From: Hydrogenophilus sp.
Lineage (GTDB): Bacteria; Pseudomonadota; Gammaproteobacteria; Burkholderiales; Thiobacillaceae
NCBI GenBank assembly: GCA_020692235.1
Contig: JAIMKU010000009.1
Coordinates: 9,184 to 49,027, forward strand
Length of the DNA stretch: 39,844 bases
Direction: 5' to 3'
The notes beneath the pieces are model-generated. The model had not been told where the DNA came from. It saw only the letters and a list, made by a program, of their open reading frames with translations, and searched no databases. This document shows positions 30,276 to 39,844 of this stretch, piece after piece. A program made the position numbers and the translations under genes. Each line of letters starts with the position of its first letter. Within the stretch, counting starts at the first letter, position 1.

Positions 30276-30641
30276 ACAGGCCGGTCTCAACATGAGTCTC
30301 TGACGGGGGTGTGACTCTTGGGGTTAACGGACTCGGAAACGGGTTTCGCTTGAGTCTGAAATGCCACCCTCGTCATCCGCATCATCCAACACACCTGCCG
30401 GGATGGTGCCGACACAGCGTCCGATCTCCCGATGGCCCCCGTGCGGCGCGTGTATGATCCAGTCAAGTACCTGGGCGCAGGTGTTCCGTGCCGCCCCAAC
30501 CACTTCGCCACTGTTCCGGGAACGTCTCCCGGGCGCCCGGGCCAAGCGCCCCGCATACCCAAATCGTCATAGTCATCGACACCATGGTGTCGAATCGCAT
30601 GGCGCATCCGCCGCCGTTCGCCGAGAGGCTGGGAGAAATGC
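30276..30641. other. Intergenic region before the glucan synthase gene
   Basis: These 366 bp lack a convincing gene. They contain a 14-bp palindrome CCCGGGCGCCCGGG (30528-30541) and an 18-bp palindrome (30576-30593), and end with GGGAG at 30631-30635 before the TTG start. No clear sigma-70 promoter was recognised. Confidence 0.6.
30576..30593. promoter_or_regulatory. 18-bp perfect palindrome upstream of the glucan synthase gene
   Basis: TCGACACCATGGTGTCGA reads identically on both strands, about 50 bp before the TTG start at 30642. A dimeric regulator could bind it; this is inference from symmetry and position only. Confidence 0.4.
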
Positions 30642-33600
30642 TTGAAACCAACGCGGAAGTCGGGCAAGGCTTTCAATGAAGAATCGCCACTGCGGGCTGA
30701 ATTGTTCAGTACCGATCAGATGGCGAAGCACGGGGTCCGACTCGCGTCCACCCACCGCCTGATGCCGGAGCGCGCCCCGGACCAGTTGCTGGCGCGACTG
30801 GCGGCGAACGAGGGCGTTCTGATCGAGACCTGCGACCAGCTCACGGCCGCGGTCGGGGCAAAGCAACGCATCACGCCGGCCGGGGAATGGCTGCTCGACA
30901 ACTTCTATCTGGTCGAGGAGCAGATACGTACCGCCCGGCGGCATCTGCCCAAGGGCTACAGCCGGGAACTGCCCAGCCTGTCCGAAGGCGCTTCGGCCAG
31001 TTTGCCGCGCGTCTACGACATTGCCCTGGAAACCATCGCCCACGGCGACGGACGGGTGGACCCGGACAGCCTGAGCCGCATCGTCGCGGCTTACCAGACG
31101 GTCACGCCACTGCGGCTGGGCGAGCTGTGGGCCATCCCTATCATGCTGCGTCTGGCGCTGATCGAGAATCTGCGCCGCGTCGCTGTGCGCATCGCCGCCG
31201 GCAGGCGGGATCGGGATATAGCCGTCGTCTGGGCGGATACATTGGTGGAGATCGCCCACCGGGATGCGAAAAACCTGATCCTGGTCATCGCCGACATGGC
31301 GCGCTCGAATCCGCCCATGACCGCCCCGTTCGTGTCGGAATTCGCGCGCCGCCTGCAGGGGCAGGGTCCCGCCCTGGCCCTGCCGTTGACCTGGATGGAA
31401 CAGCAACTGGCCGAGACGGGGCTGAGCATCGAACAGTCGGTGCGCGCGGGCAACCAGCAGCAGGCCGCCGATCAGGTCTCCATCAGCAACAGCATCGGCA
31501 GCCTGCGCTTCCTCGGCACCATGGACTGGCGCGAGTCCGTCGAGGCCATGAGCCTGGTCGAAGGGATATTGCGCGGCGACCCGAGGCAGGTCTACGCCGG
31601 GATGGATTTCGCCAGCCGCGACCGCTACCGCCACGCCGTCGAGGCGATCGCGAAGGCGAGCCGTCTCACCGAAGACGCGGTCGCCGTCCGCGCCATCGAG
31701 CTGGCGCGGGGAGCGGCCCGGATCGGCGAGGCCGATGGAACGGCCCACGTGGGCTACTACCTGATCGGGCCGGGCCGGCCGGCGCTGGAAAGCGCCACCC
31801 GGGCGAGCCTCGCCCCGGCCGCGCGGCTTCGGCGCCGGGCCAGCCGATCACCCCTGTTCCTGTATGTGGGCGCCATCACCTTGCTGACTCTGCTGATCGC
31901 GGCGGGCCTGTCGCTCCAGGCCTGGGCCGACGGCGTCGCGGATTGGGTGCTCGTCGTGACGGGGCTGCTCGCGTTGCTGGCCGGCGGTCAGCTCGCCACC
32001 GCGCTGGTGAACTGGCTGGCCACCCTGCTGGTGTCGCCGCATCCCCTGCCGCGCATGGACTACTCCGCAGGCATCCCGGCAGAATCGCGCGCCATGGTGG
32101 TAGTGCCTACCATGCTCTCCAGCCCCCACAACATCGACAGCCTGGCGGAGGCTCTGGAAGTCCGCTTCCTGGCCAATCGCGACGAAAACCTGCGCTTCGC
32201 CCTGTTGACCGACTTGCGCGATGCGTCCGAGGAAACCCTACCGGAGGACTCCCCCCTGCTGGAACAGGCCCGGGAGCGGATCGAGGCCCTGAATACCCGC
32301 TACGGATCGGGTCGCAACCACGCGAACAATGACATCTTCTTCCTGCTGCACCGCCCGCGCCGCTGGAATCCCCATGACCGCATCTGGATGGGCTACGAGC
32401 GCAAGCGCGGCAAGCTGGCCGACCTGAACACCCTGCTGCTCGAAGGCAAGCGGGACGGTTTCTCCCTGGTGGTGGGCGACACTGCGGCCCTGGCCGGCGT
32501 GAAATACGTGATCATCCTGGACACGGACACCCAGTTGCCGCGCGATGCCGCGCGCCAGTTCGTCGGCGCCATGGCGCACCCGCTCAACCGGCCGGTCCAC
32601 GATGCGGCCCTGGGCAGGGTGCGGGCGGGCTACGGCATCCTGCAACCGCGCGTGAGTGTGAGCCTGCCAGGCTCCAGCCAGTCCCGCTATGCCCGCCTGA
32701 ACGGCGGCGAGCCGGGCATCGATCCGTACACCCGCGCCGTTTCGGACGTCTACCAGGACGTGTTCCAGGAAGGCTCGTTCATCGGCAAGGGCATCTACGA
32801 CGTCCGTGCCTTCGAGCAGGCTCTGAAAGGGCGTTTCCCGGAAAACCGCATCCTCAGCCACGACCTGCTGGAAGGCTGCTACGCCCGCTCCGGGCTGTTG
32901 AGCGACGTGCAGTTGTACGAGGAATACCCGGCCCGCTATGGCGCCGACGTCAATCGCCGCTATCGCTGGACCCGGGGCGACTGGCAGCTCGCGGCCTGGC
33001 TGCTACCCCGGGTGCCCGGCCCGGACGGGCGGCGACGGAAGAATACCCTCTCCCTGCTGTCGCGCTGGAAGCTGGCCGACAACCTGCGCCGCAGCCTGGT
33101 GCCGGCAGCCTTGACGCTGCTCCTGGTACTGGGCTGGACGGTGTTTGCATCGGCTGGATTCTGGACCACGGCGGTGCTCGGCGTCCTCCTGCTTCCGCCA
33201 CTGCTGTCCACCTTGCTGGATCTGATCCGCAAGCCGACGGACATGCGGCCGGGCCAGCACCTTGCAACTGTCGTGCAGGCCGCCGGCCAGCGCTTCGTCC
33301 AGGCCGGCTTCGCCCTGGCGACCCTGCCCCACGAGGCGTTCTATAGCCTGGATGCGATCCTGCGCACCCTCGGTCGCTTGGCTGTCACCCACAAACGGCT
33401 GCTGGAATGGAATCCCTCCAGCGACGATCTGCAAAACCGGGGTGATCTGGTCGCCTCGTTCCGCACCATGGCGTTCGCGCCCGTCCTCGCCGTCGGCACG
33501 GGCATCGCCCTGGCAACGCTGAATCCGGCCGCGTTGCTGGTAGCCGGCCCCATCCTGCTGCTGTGGCTGGCCTCTCCCGTCATCGCCTGGTGGATCAGCC

Positions 33601-36600
33601 TACCCCTGGCCCGCCGCGAGGTCCGGCTGACGGCCGATCAGACCCGTTTCCTCGGCCGCATCGCACGCAAGACCTGGGCCTTCTTCGAGACCTTAGTCGG
33701 CCCCGACGACCATTGGCTGCCGCCGGACAACTACCAGGAATACCGGGCCGCCACCCTGGCCCACCGCACTTCGCCCACCAACATGGGCCTGGCGCTGCTG
33801 GCGAACCTGTCCGCCCACGATTTCGGCTACATCCCAGCCGGGCAACTGATCGAGCGCAGCGCCGGCACCCTGGAGACGATGGCGGGTCTGGAACGCCACC
33901 GCGGCCATTTCTACAACTGGTACGACACCCAGTCCCTGCGCCCGCTGCATCCGATGTATATCTCCACGGCGGACAGCGGCAACCTGGCGGGACACCTGCT
34001 GACCTTGCGTCCGGGCCTGATGGCCCTGCTCAATCTCCCCATACTGGAGCCCCGCTGCCTGGCAGGACTACGCGACACGCTGGAGATTCTGGAAGAGCTT
34101 GAGGGCGAACGGGCGCCGGCCACCCTGGCCCAATACCGGAGAGACCTGAAAGCGGCATTCGACACCCCACCAGCCACGCTTTCGGCCGCGCGGGTTTTGC
34201 TGGACCGGCTGGCGCAATCCGCCGGGGCCATCGCCGCCCACTTCGGCCAGGAGCCCGAGAGCCAGACGGCCTGGTGGGCACGGGCGCTGGCCCGGCAAGG
34301 CCAGGCGGTTCGCGATGAACTGGCCTATCTCGCGCCCTGGGCCGAGCTGCCGGACGCGCCGGACGGATTCGGCGGGTTTGCCGAAATCGACGCGATTCCG
34401 ACTTTGCGTGCCCTGGCGGGGCTTGCTCTGGCGGAGCCTGTCGACTTCGCAAGCCGGTCCGGGGCGGCCACGTCGCACGCCTCGCCCGAGCAAGCCGCGT
34501 GGATCGACGATCTGCGCCGGCACATCGCCGAAGGCAGCGAACGCGCCCAGGCCCGCATCGCCAGCATCCAGCGCCTGGTCCTGCTGGCCGGTGAACTGGC
34601 TAACATGGAATACGGTTTCCTCTACGACAAGGCGGCACGCCTGCTCTCCATCGGCTACAACGTGGACGATCGGCGCCGCGACACCAGCTACTACGACCTG
34701 CTGGCCTCGGAAGCGCGTCTCTCCGTGTTCGTCGCCATCGCCCAGGGACAGTTGCCCCAGGAAAGCTGGTTCGCCCTCGGCCGCCTGCTCACCAGCGCCG
34801 GCGGCGAGCCGATCCTGCTGTCCTGGAGCGGCTCCATGTTCGAGTACCTGATGCCGCAACTGGTGATGCCCAATTACGAGCACACCTTGCTGGACCAGAC
34901 CCTGCGGGCGGCGGTGGCGCGGCAGATCGAGTACGGCCAGCAGCTCGACCTGCCCTGGGGCATGTCGGAATCCGGCTACAACACGATGGACTTGCATTTC
35001 AACTACCAGTACCGGGCCTTCGGCGTGCCTGGCCTGGGGCTGAAGCGCGGGCTCGGCGAGGACCGGGTGGTGGCGCCCTACGCCTCGGTGATGGCGCTAA
35101 TGGTGGCGCCGGAGGCGGCCTGCCAGAACCTGCAACGCCTTTCCGCCCTCGGCGCGGAAGGGCAGTACGGCTTCTTTGAGGCCATCGACTACACCCCGGC
35201 CCGGCAACGGCGTGGCGAAACCCATGCCCTGGTGCGCTCCTACATGGCCCACCACCAGGGCATGAACCTGCTGGCCCTGGCCTGGCTGCTTCTGGATCAG
35301 CCGATGCAGAAGCGCTTCACCGCCGATCCCCTGTTGCAGGCCACCCTGCTGTTGCTGCAGGAACGGATCCCCAGGGCATCGGAGTTCTATACCCACATCG
35401 CCGAACTCAGCGGTCTCCAGGTCGGCATGGCCAGCCCGGAAATGCCGATCCGGGTGTTGAACGACCCCGATACGCCAATCCCGGAAGTGCAGTTGCTCTC
35501 CAACGGACGCTATCACGTCATGGTCACCCATGCGGGCGGCGGCTACAGCCGCTGGAACGATTTGGCCGTGACTCGCTGGCGCGAGGACGGCGTGCGCGAT
35601 CCCTGGGGCACGTTCACCTATCTGCGCGACGTGGAAAGCGGCGCGACCTGGTCCACGGCGCACCAACCCATGCTGCGGCGCGCGAAACGCTACGAAGCAA
35701 TCTTCTCGGAAGGGCGCGCGGAATTCCGTCGCAGCGATCGGGGTGGCGATAAGGGTGAAGATTTTGACTTCGATACCCACACCGACATCGTCGTCTCGCC
35801 GGAAGACGACATCGAACTGCGCCGGGTGCGCATCACCAACCGCGCCGACAAGCCCCGCACCATCGAGGTCACCAGCTACGCGGAAGTGGTGCTGGCCACG
35901 CCCGCCGCCGATGCCATGCATCCGGCCTTCAGCAATCTCTTCGTCCAGACCGAGATCGTCGCGCTGCTCCAGGCCATCCTCTGCACCCGCCGGCCCCGCT
36001 CGCTCGAAGAGCACGCGCCCTGGATGTTCCACCTGATGTCGGTGCACGATGCCGAAGTCGAATCCCTCAGCTACGAAACCGACCGGGCCCGCTTCCTCGG
36101 CCGCGGGCGCGGCCCCGGCGCGCCCCACGCCATGGAAGCGGCGGGCGCCCTGTCCGGCGGCCAGGGTTCGGTGCTTGATCCGGTGGCCGCCATCCGCTGC
36201 CGCATCACCCTGGCGCCGGAACAATCCGCCAGCGTGGACCTGGTGTACGGCATCGGCGACAGCCGCGCGGCGGTTCTGGGCCTGGTGGAGAAATACCGGG
36301 ATCGCTGCCTGGCCGACCGGGTCTTCGAACTGGCCTGGACCCACGCCCAAGTGCTGCTGCGCCAGATCAACGCCAACGAGGCCGACGCCCAGCTCTACGG
36401 ACGGCTGGCCAAATCCATCCTTTACGCCCATGCCGGGCTGCGTGCCGACAGCAGCGTGCTGATGCAGAACCGGCGCGGCCAGTCCAGCCTCTGGGGCTAC
36501 GCCATTTCCGGAGATCTGCCCATCGTCCTGGTGCGCATCGCCGACCTGGCCAACATCGAACTGGTGCGCCAGATCATCCAGGCCCATGCCTACTGGCGTC

Positions 36601-39332
36601 TGAAGGGCCTGGTGGTGGACCTGGTGATCTGGAACGAGGACCGCGCCGGCTATCGCCAGGCCTTGCAGGACCAGATACTAGGATTGGTGGCGGTGGGCCT
36701 GGAAACCCAGGTCATCGACCGGCCCGGCGGCATCTTCATCCGCTCGGCGGAGCAGATTTCCGAGGAAGACCGCACCCTGTTCCAGACCGTTGCCAGGGTG
36801 ATCCTCAGCGACAGCCGGGGCACCCTGGCGGAACAGCTCGACCGGCCGGGCCCACCCGTGGTCCGCGCGCCGTTGTTGCAAATCAAGACCCCACGCCCGG
36901 AACCGCCCGCCGCCTTCGAACTGCCGCAACGAGACCTGATCCTGCCCAGCGGCCTGGGTGGTTTCACCCCGGATGGGCGCGAGTACGTCATCACCACCAC
37001 GCCGGAGCAACTCACCCCGGCGCCCTGGGTCAACGTGCTGGCCAATCCCCGCTTCGGCAGCGTGATTTCGGAAAGCGGCCAGGCCTATACCTGGGGCGAG
37101 AACGCCCACGAATTCCGCCTCACCCCCTGGGACAACGACCCGGTGTCCGATTCCAGCGGAGAAGCCTTCTACCTGCGCGACGAGGAGACCGGCCAGTTCT
37201 GGTCGCCCACCCCACTGCCCCGGCGCGGTGCCACGCCCTACGTCAGTCGCCACGGCTTCGGCTACAGCGTGTTCGAACACATGGAGAGCGGCATCCGCTC
37301 GGAACTGTGGGTCTATGTGGCCACCGACGCGGCGGTGAAGTTCTCAGTGCTCAAGGTGCGCAACCAGTCCGGGCGGTCCCGGCGGCTGTCCGCCACCGGC
37401 TATGTGGAATGGGTGCTGGGGGACCTGGGACCGAAATCGGCCATGCACGTCACCACCGAAGTTGATTCCTACAGTGGCGCGCTCTACGCCCGCAACCCCT
37501 ACAACACCGAGTTCCCCGACCGGGTCGCCTTCTTCGATGTGGACGACGCCAACCGCACCCTGACCTGCGACCGGGCCGAATTCATCGGCCGCAACGGCAG
37601 CCTGGCCAACCCGGCGGCCCTTGGCCGCACCCACCTGTCCGGCAGGTGGGGCAGCGGGCTGGCCCCCTGCGCCGCACTCCAGGTGGGCTTCAACCTGGAC
37701 GACGGCCAGGAGCGCGAGATCGTCTTCCGGCTAGGCCTGGGCGGCACACCGGGTGGAGAGGACGCCAACCGTCTGGTTCACCGCTTCCGGGGTGGCAATG
37801 CCGCGCGGCGGGCGCTGGAAGAAGTCTGGAATTTCTGGAACCACAGCCTCGGCGCGGTGCAGGTGGAGACGCCCGACGAATCCCTCAACGTGCTCACCAA
37901 CGGCTGGCTGCTGTATCAAACCATGGCCTGCCGCATGTGGGCGCGCAGCAGCTATTACCAGTCCGGCGGCGCCTTCGGCTTCCGCGACCAGTTGCAGGAC
38001 GCCATGGCCCTGGTCCACGCCGAGCCCGGCCTGCTGCGCGCGCAACTCCTGCTGTGCGCCAGTCGCCAGTTCCGCGAAGGCGATGTCCAGCACTGGTGGC
38101 ACCCGCCCGCCGGGCGTGGCGTGCGCACCCATTGTTCCGACGATTACCTGTGGCTGGCCCTGGCCACCAGCCGCTATGTGCTCAGCAGCGGCGACACCGG
38201 CGTACTGGAGGAAGCCGTGCCCTTCCTGGAAGGCCGCCCCCTCAATCCCGACGACGAGTCCTACTACGACCTGCCCGGCCGTTCCGAGGGCACGGAAAGC
38301 CTGTATCAACACTGCGTGCGCGCCATCCGGCACGGCATGCGCTTCGGCGAACACGGCCTGCCGCTGATGGGCTCCGGCGACTGGAACGACGGCATGAACA
38401 GGGTCGGCATCGGGGGTTTGGGGGAAAGCGTCTGGCTGGGCTTCTTCCTGCATGAAGTGCTGCGCCAGTTCGGCACCCTGGCTCGCCGCCACGACGACCC
38501 CGCCTTCGCCGAATTCTGCGCTTCAGAAGGCGACCGTCTGCGCGACCACATCGAACGGAACGCCTGGGACGGTGCCTGGTACCGCCGCGCCTGGTTCGAC
38601 GACGGCACGCCGCTGGGTTCCGCCACCAACGCCGAATGCCAGATCGATTCCATCTCGCAAAGCTGGTCGGTGCTGTCCGGGGCGGGAGATACCGAGCGTT
38701 CCCACCAGGCCATGCAGGCGCTCGACGAGCGCCTGGTTCGGCGCGAAGTGGGCCTTGTACAGTTGCTCGACCCACCCTTCGACCAGACCGACCTGGACCC
38801 AGGCTACATCAAGGGTTACGTGCCCGGCGTACGGGAAAACGGCGGCCAGTACACCCAAGCCGCCATCTGGGCCGCCATGGCCTTCGCCGCCCAGGGCGAC
38901 AGCCGCCGCGCCTGGGAGATCACCACCATGATCAACCCAGCCAACCACGCCAAGTCGAAGGAAGCCATCGCCACCTACAAGGTGGAACCCTACGTCATGG
39001 CCGCGGACGTCTACGCCGTCGCCCCCCACATCGGACGCGGCGGCTGGACCTGGTACACCGGCTCCGCCGGGTGGATGTACCGGCTCATCGTCGAATCCCT
39101 CCTGGGCCTGCGCCTGGAAGTGGACAAGCTCCACGTCGCGCCCTGCCTGCCCGCCCACTGGCCAGGGTACAAGGTCCACTACCGCTACCGGGAGACGGTG
39201 TATCACATCGCCGTCGTGCAACTCGATGCGGCGGGCCTCAGCCTTGATGGGCTTGAGCTGGACGGTATGTCCATTCCCTTGGTGGACGACCATCGGGAAC
39301 ACACCGTCGAGGTTAGGGTGCTAGCGCGGTGA
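30642..39332 (+). CDS. Cyclic beta-1,2-glucan synthase (NdvB/ChvB type)
   Basis: This giant inner-membrane enzyme of about 2,896 residues builds cyclic beta-1,2-glucans from UDP-glucose, using itself as primer. An N-terminal conserved part (PLRAELFSTDQM; ITPAGEWLLDNFYLVEEQ) leads into membrane helices near 403-465, then a GT84 glycosyltransferase with the DTD motif at 627-629 and RRYRWTRGDW (W776). More helices lie near 820-870 and 945-985. A middle glucoamylase-like region, two carbohydrate-binding or super-sandwich regions and a C-terminal GH94 phosphorylase-like domain follow, with the GDWNDGMN box at 2579-2586 that sets chain length in relatives. The TTG start has GGGAG 6 nt upstream; a start at the ATG 30720 would cut conserved sequence. 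The C-terminus is complete. Relatives are best known in alphaproteobacteria. Confidence 0.93.
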   Translation: MKPTRKSGKAFNEESPLRAELFSTDQMAKHGVRLASTHRLMPERAPDQLLARLAANEGVLIETCDQLTAAVGAKQRITPAGEWLLDNFYLVEEQIRTARRHLPKGYSRELPSLSEGASASLPRVYDIALETIAHGDGRVDPDSLSRIVAAYQTVTPLRLGELWAIPIMLRLALIENLRRVAVRIAAGRRDRDIAVVWADTLVEIAHRDAKNLILVIADMARSNPPMTAPFVSEFARRLQGQGPALALPLTWMEQQLAETGLSIEQSVRAGNQQQAADQVSISNSIGSLRFLGTMDWRESVEAMSLVEGILRGDPRQVYAGMDFASRDRYRHAVEAIAKASRLTEDAVAVRAIELARGAARIGEADGTAHVGYYLIGPGRPALESATRASLAPAARLRRRASRSPLFLYVGAITLLTLLIAAGLSLQAWADGVADWVLVVTGLLALLAGGQLATALVNWLATLLVSPHPLPRMDYSAGIPAESRAMVVVPTMLSSPHNIDSLAEALEVRFLANRDENLRFALLTDLRDASEETLPEDSPLLEQARERIEALNTRYGSGRNHANNDIFFLLHRPRRWNPHDRIWMGYERKRGKLADLNTLLLEGKRDGFSLVVGDTAALAGVKYVIILDTDTQLPRDAARQFVGAMAHPLNRPVHDAALGRVRAGYGILQPRVSVSLPGSSQSRYARLNGGEPGIDPYTRAVSDVYQDVFQEGSFIGKGIYDVRAFEQALKGRFPENRILSHDLLEGCYARSGLLSDVQLYEEYPARYGADVNRRYRWTRGDWQLAAWLLPRVPGPDGRRRKNTLSLLSRWKLADNLRRSLVPAALTLLLVLGWTVFASAGFWTTAVLGVLLLPPLLSTLLDLIRKPTDMRPGQHLATVVQAAGQRFVQAGFALATLPHEAFYSLDAILRTLGRLAVTHKRLLEWNPSSDDLQNRGDLVASFRTMAFAPVLAVGTGIALATLNPAALLVAGPILLLWLASPVIAWWISLPLARREVRLTADQTRFLGRIARKTWAFFETLVGPDDHWLPPDNYQEYRAATLAHRTSPTNMGLALLANLSAHDFGYIPAGQLIERSAGTLETMAGLERHRGHFYNWYDTQSLRPLHPMYISTADSGNLAGHLLTLRPGLMALLNLPILEPRCLAGLRDTLEILEELEGERAPATLAQYRRDLKAAFDTPPATLSAARVLLDRLAQSAGAIAAHFGQEPESQTAWWARALARQGQAVRDELAYLAPWAELPDAPDGFGGFAEIDAIPTLRALAGLALAEPVDFASRSGAATSHASPEQAAWIDDLRRHIAEGSERAQARIASIQRLVLLAGELANMEYGFLYDKAARLLSIGYNVDDRRRDTSYYDLLASEARLSVFVAIAQGQLPQESWFALGRLLTSAGGEPILLSWSGSMFEYLMPQLVMPNYEHTLLDQTLRAAVARQIEYGQQLDLPWGMSESGYNTMDLHFNYQYRAFGVPGLGLKRGLGEDRVVAPYASVMALMVAPEAACQNLQRLSALGAEGQYGFFEAIDYTPARQRRGETHALVRSYMAHHQGMNLLALAWLLLDQPMQKRFTADPLLQATLLLLQERIPRASEFYTHIAELSGLQVGMASPEMPIRVLNDPDTPIPEVQLLSNGRYHVMVTHAGGGYSRWNDLAVTRWREDGVRDPWGTFTYLRDVESGATWSTAHQPMLRRAKRYEAIFSEGRAEFRRSDRGGDKGEDFDFDTHTDIVVSPEDDIELRRVRITNRADKPRTIEVTSYAEVVLATPAADAMHPAFSNLFVQTEIVALLQAILCTRRPRSLEEHAPWMFHLMSVHDAEVESLSYETDRARFLGRGRGPGAPHAMEAAGALSGGQGSVLDPVAAIRCRITLAPEQSASVDLVYGIGDSRAAVLGLVEKYRDRCLADRVFELAWTHAQVLLRQINANEADAQLYGRLAKSILYAHAGLRADSSVLMQNRRGQSSLWGYAISGDLPIVLVRIADLANIELVRQIIQAHAYWRLKGLVVDLVIWNEDRAGYRQALQDQILGLVAVGLETQVIDRPGGIFIRSAEQISEEDRTLFQTVARVILSDSRGTLAEQLDRPGPPVVRAPLLQIKTPRPEPPAAFELPQRDLILPSGLGGFTPDGREYVITTTPEQLTPAPWVNVLANPRFGSVISESGQAYTWGENAHEFRLTPWDNDPVSDSSGEAFYLRDEETGQFWSPTPLPRRGATPYVSRHGFGYSVFEHMESGIRSELWVYVATDAAVKFSVLKVRNQSGRSRRLSATGYVEWVLGDLGPKSAMHVTTEVDSYSGALYARNPYNTEFPDRVAFFDVDDANRTLTCDRAEFIGRNGSLANPAALGRTHLSGRWGSGLAPCAALQVGFNLDDGQEREIVFRLGLGGTPGGEDANRLVHRFRGGNAARRALEEVWNFWNHSLGAVQVETPDESLNVLTNGWLLYQTMACRMWARSSYYQSGGAFGFRDQLQDAMALVHAEPGLLRAQLLLCASRQFREGDVQHWWHPPAGRGVRTHCSDDYLWLALATSRYVLSSGDTGVLEEAVPFLEGRPLNPDDESYYDLPGRSEGTESLYQHCVRAIRHGMRFGEHGLPLMGSGDWNDGMNRVGIGGLGESVWLGFFLHEVLRQFGTLARRHDDPAFAEFCASEGDRLRDHIERNAWDGAWYRRAWFDDGTPLGSATNAECQIDSISQSWSVLSGAGDTERSHQAMQALDERLVRREVGLVQLLDPPFDQTDLDPGYIKGYVPGVRENGGQYTQAAIWAAMAFAAQGDSRRAWEITTMINPANHAKSKEAIATYKVEPYVMAADVYAVAPHIGRGGWTWYTGSAGWMYRLIVESLLGLRLEVDKLHVAPCLPAHWPGYKVHYRYRETVYHIAVVQLDAAGLSLDGLELDGMSIPLVDDHREHTVEVRVLAR

Positions 39333-39430
39333 ATATGGCAGCGTCGGCCTTGCCGGCCGTCATTGCGGCGTTCTTCATCCGTATCCGACCTCTTCGCTGC
39401 AAACCGGCCTATGTCACGTACAATGACCGA

Positions 39431-39844
39431 ATGAAAAGCATTCCACATCCTATTCAGTACCAAGGTAGCAAGCGAAACTTGGCTGCCGTTATTTTGCGCT
39501 ATGTTCCCAAAGGCGTTGATTGTCTGATTGAGCCGTTTGCAGGCTCCGCCGCAATTAGTATTGCCGCCGCCGCTCGACTGATGGCCAAAACCTACCTGGT
39601 TAACGACCTGAATAAGCCGTTGGCTGAGCTGTTACGACTGATTGTGGAATTCCCGGTTGAAACAGCTTTGTTTTATGAACAGGTCTGGAATGCGCAACAT
39701 GACGATTCCATCGAACACTATTACCGGGTTCGCGAGGATTTCAACCGCACACAAGACCCGCGTCTTTTCCTGTATTTGCTAGCGCGATGCGTCAAAGGTT
39801 CGGTGCGATATAACTCGAATGGGCTGTTTAATCAAGGCTATGTC
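39431..39844 (+). CDS. D12-class DNA adenine methyltransferase (3' end outside window)
   Basis: The 138 visible codons begin MKSIPHPIQYQGSKRN, the usual Dam/DpnII-type N-terminus with a QYxGSK motif. Motif I is IEPFAGSAAISIA and TYLVNDLNKPL matches the next strand. The catalytic D/S-PPY motif would lie beyond the window. It is an alpha-class N6-adenine methyltransferase, either a solitary enzyme or half of another restriction-modification pair. It lies 98 bp after the glucan synthase. The codons are more AT-rich than those of the neighbour, suggesting acquisition. Confidence 0.88.
   Translation, partial: MKSIPHPIQYQGSKRNLAAVILRYVPKGVDCLIEPFAGSAAISIAAAARLMAKTYLVNDLNKPLAELLRLIVEFPVETALFYEQVWNAQHDDSIEHYYRVREDFNRTQDPRLFLYLLARCVKGSVRYNSNGLFNQGYV

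Noticed and set aside
30488-30679. Short open frame with ATG at 30638 before the glucan synthase
   Set aside because: The GGGAG spacing fits the TTG at 30642 and not this ATG (2 nt), and the frame ends after 13 codons.

Overview
The window looks like chromosome of a GC-rich beta- or gammaproteobacterium, more likely beta. The order serC-pheA-hisC-tyrA-aroA-cmk-rpsA-ihfB-lapA-lapB is the classic conserved block of these classes, and tyrA and aroA are separate genes rather than a fusion. I cannot name the genus.

Region 1 (1-4082, minus strand) is the distal half of that block: lapB (cut by the window edge), lapA, ihfB, rpsA and cmk, with intrinsic terminators after ihfB and after cmk. Region 2 (4108-7768) breaks the block between aroA and cmk. 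It holds the N-terminal stump of a type III-like restriction gene (res'), an IS3-family element with an A8 slippage site, and the C-terminal stump of a beta-class DNA methyltransferase (mod'). Region 3 (7773-13220, minus) is the tightly overlapping aroA, tyrA, hisC, pheA, serC operon for aromatic amino acids and serine.

Region 4 (13332-23771) is ordinary housekeeping: an ABC1/UbiB-like kinase with a small upstream partner, a secreted NlpC/P60 peptidase, pgm with a tas-like aldo/keto reductase, a patatin lipoprotein, ygiQ with a small Rap1a/Tai-like secreted protein, and pyrD with an unusual C-terminal tail.

Region 5 (23768-30275) is the most interesting part. An intact operon mod-dinD-res (type III-like restriction-modification genes with a DNA-damage-inducible dinD gene between them) sits inside a small secreted glycine-zipper gene. 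Removing exactly 6,010 bp between two CTATAC copies rejoins the two halves of that gene in frame. The intact mod and the stump mod' are diverged relatives. Each has an AT-rich central segment, and each has picked up a different dispersed palindromic repeat as in-frame coding sequence. dinD contains a 30-bp perfect palindrome.

Region 6 (30642-39332) is one giant gene for a cyclic beta-1,2-glucan synthase (about 2,896 residues). Region 7 (39431-end) is the start of a D12-class adenine methyltransferase cut by the window edge. No rRNA, tRNA or CRISPR array was seen.
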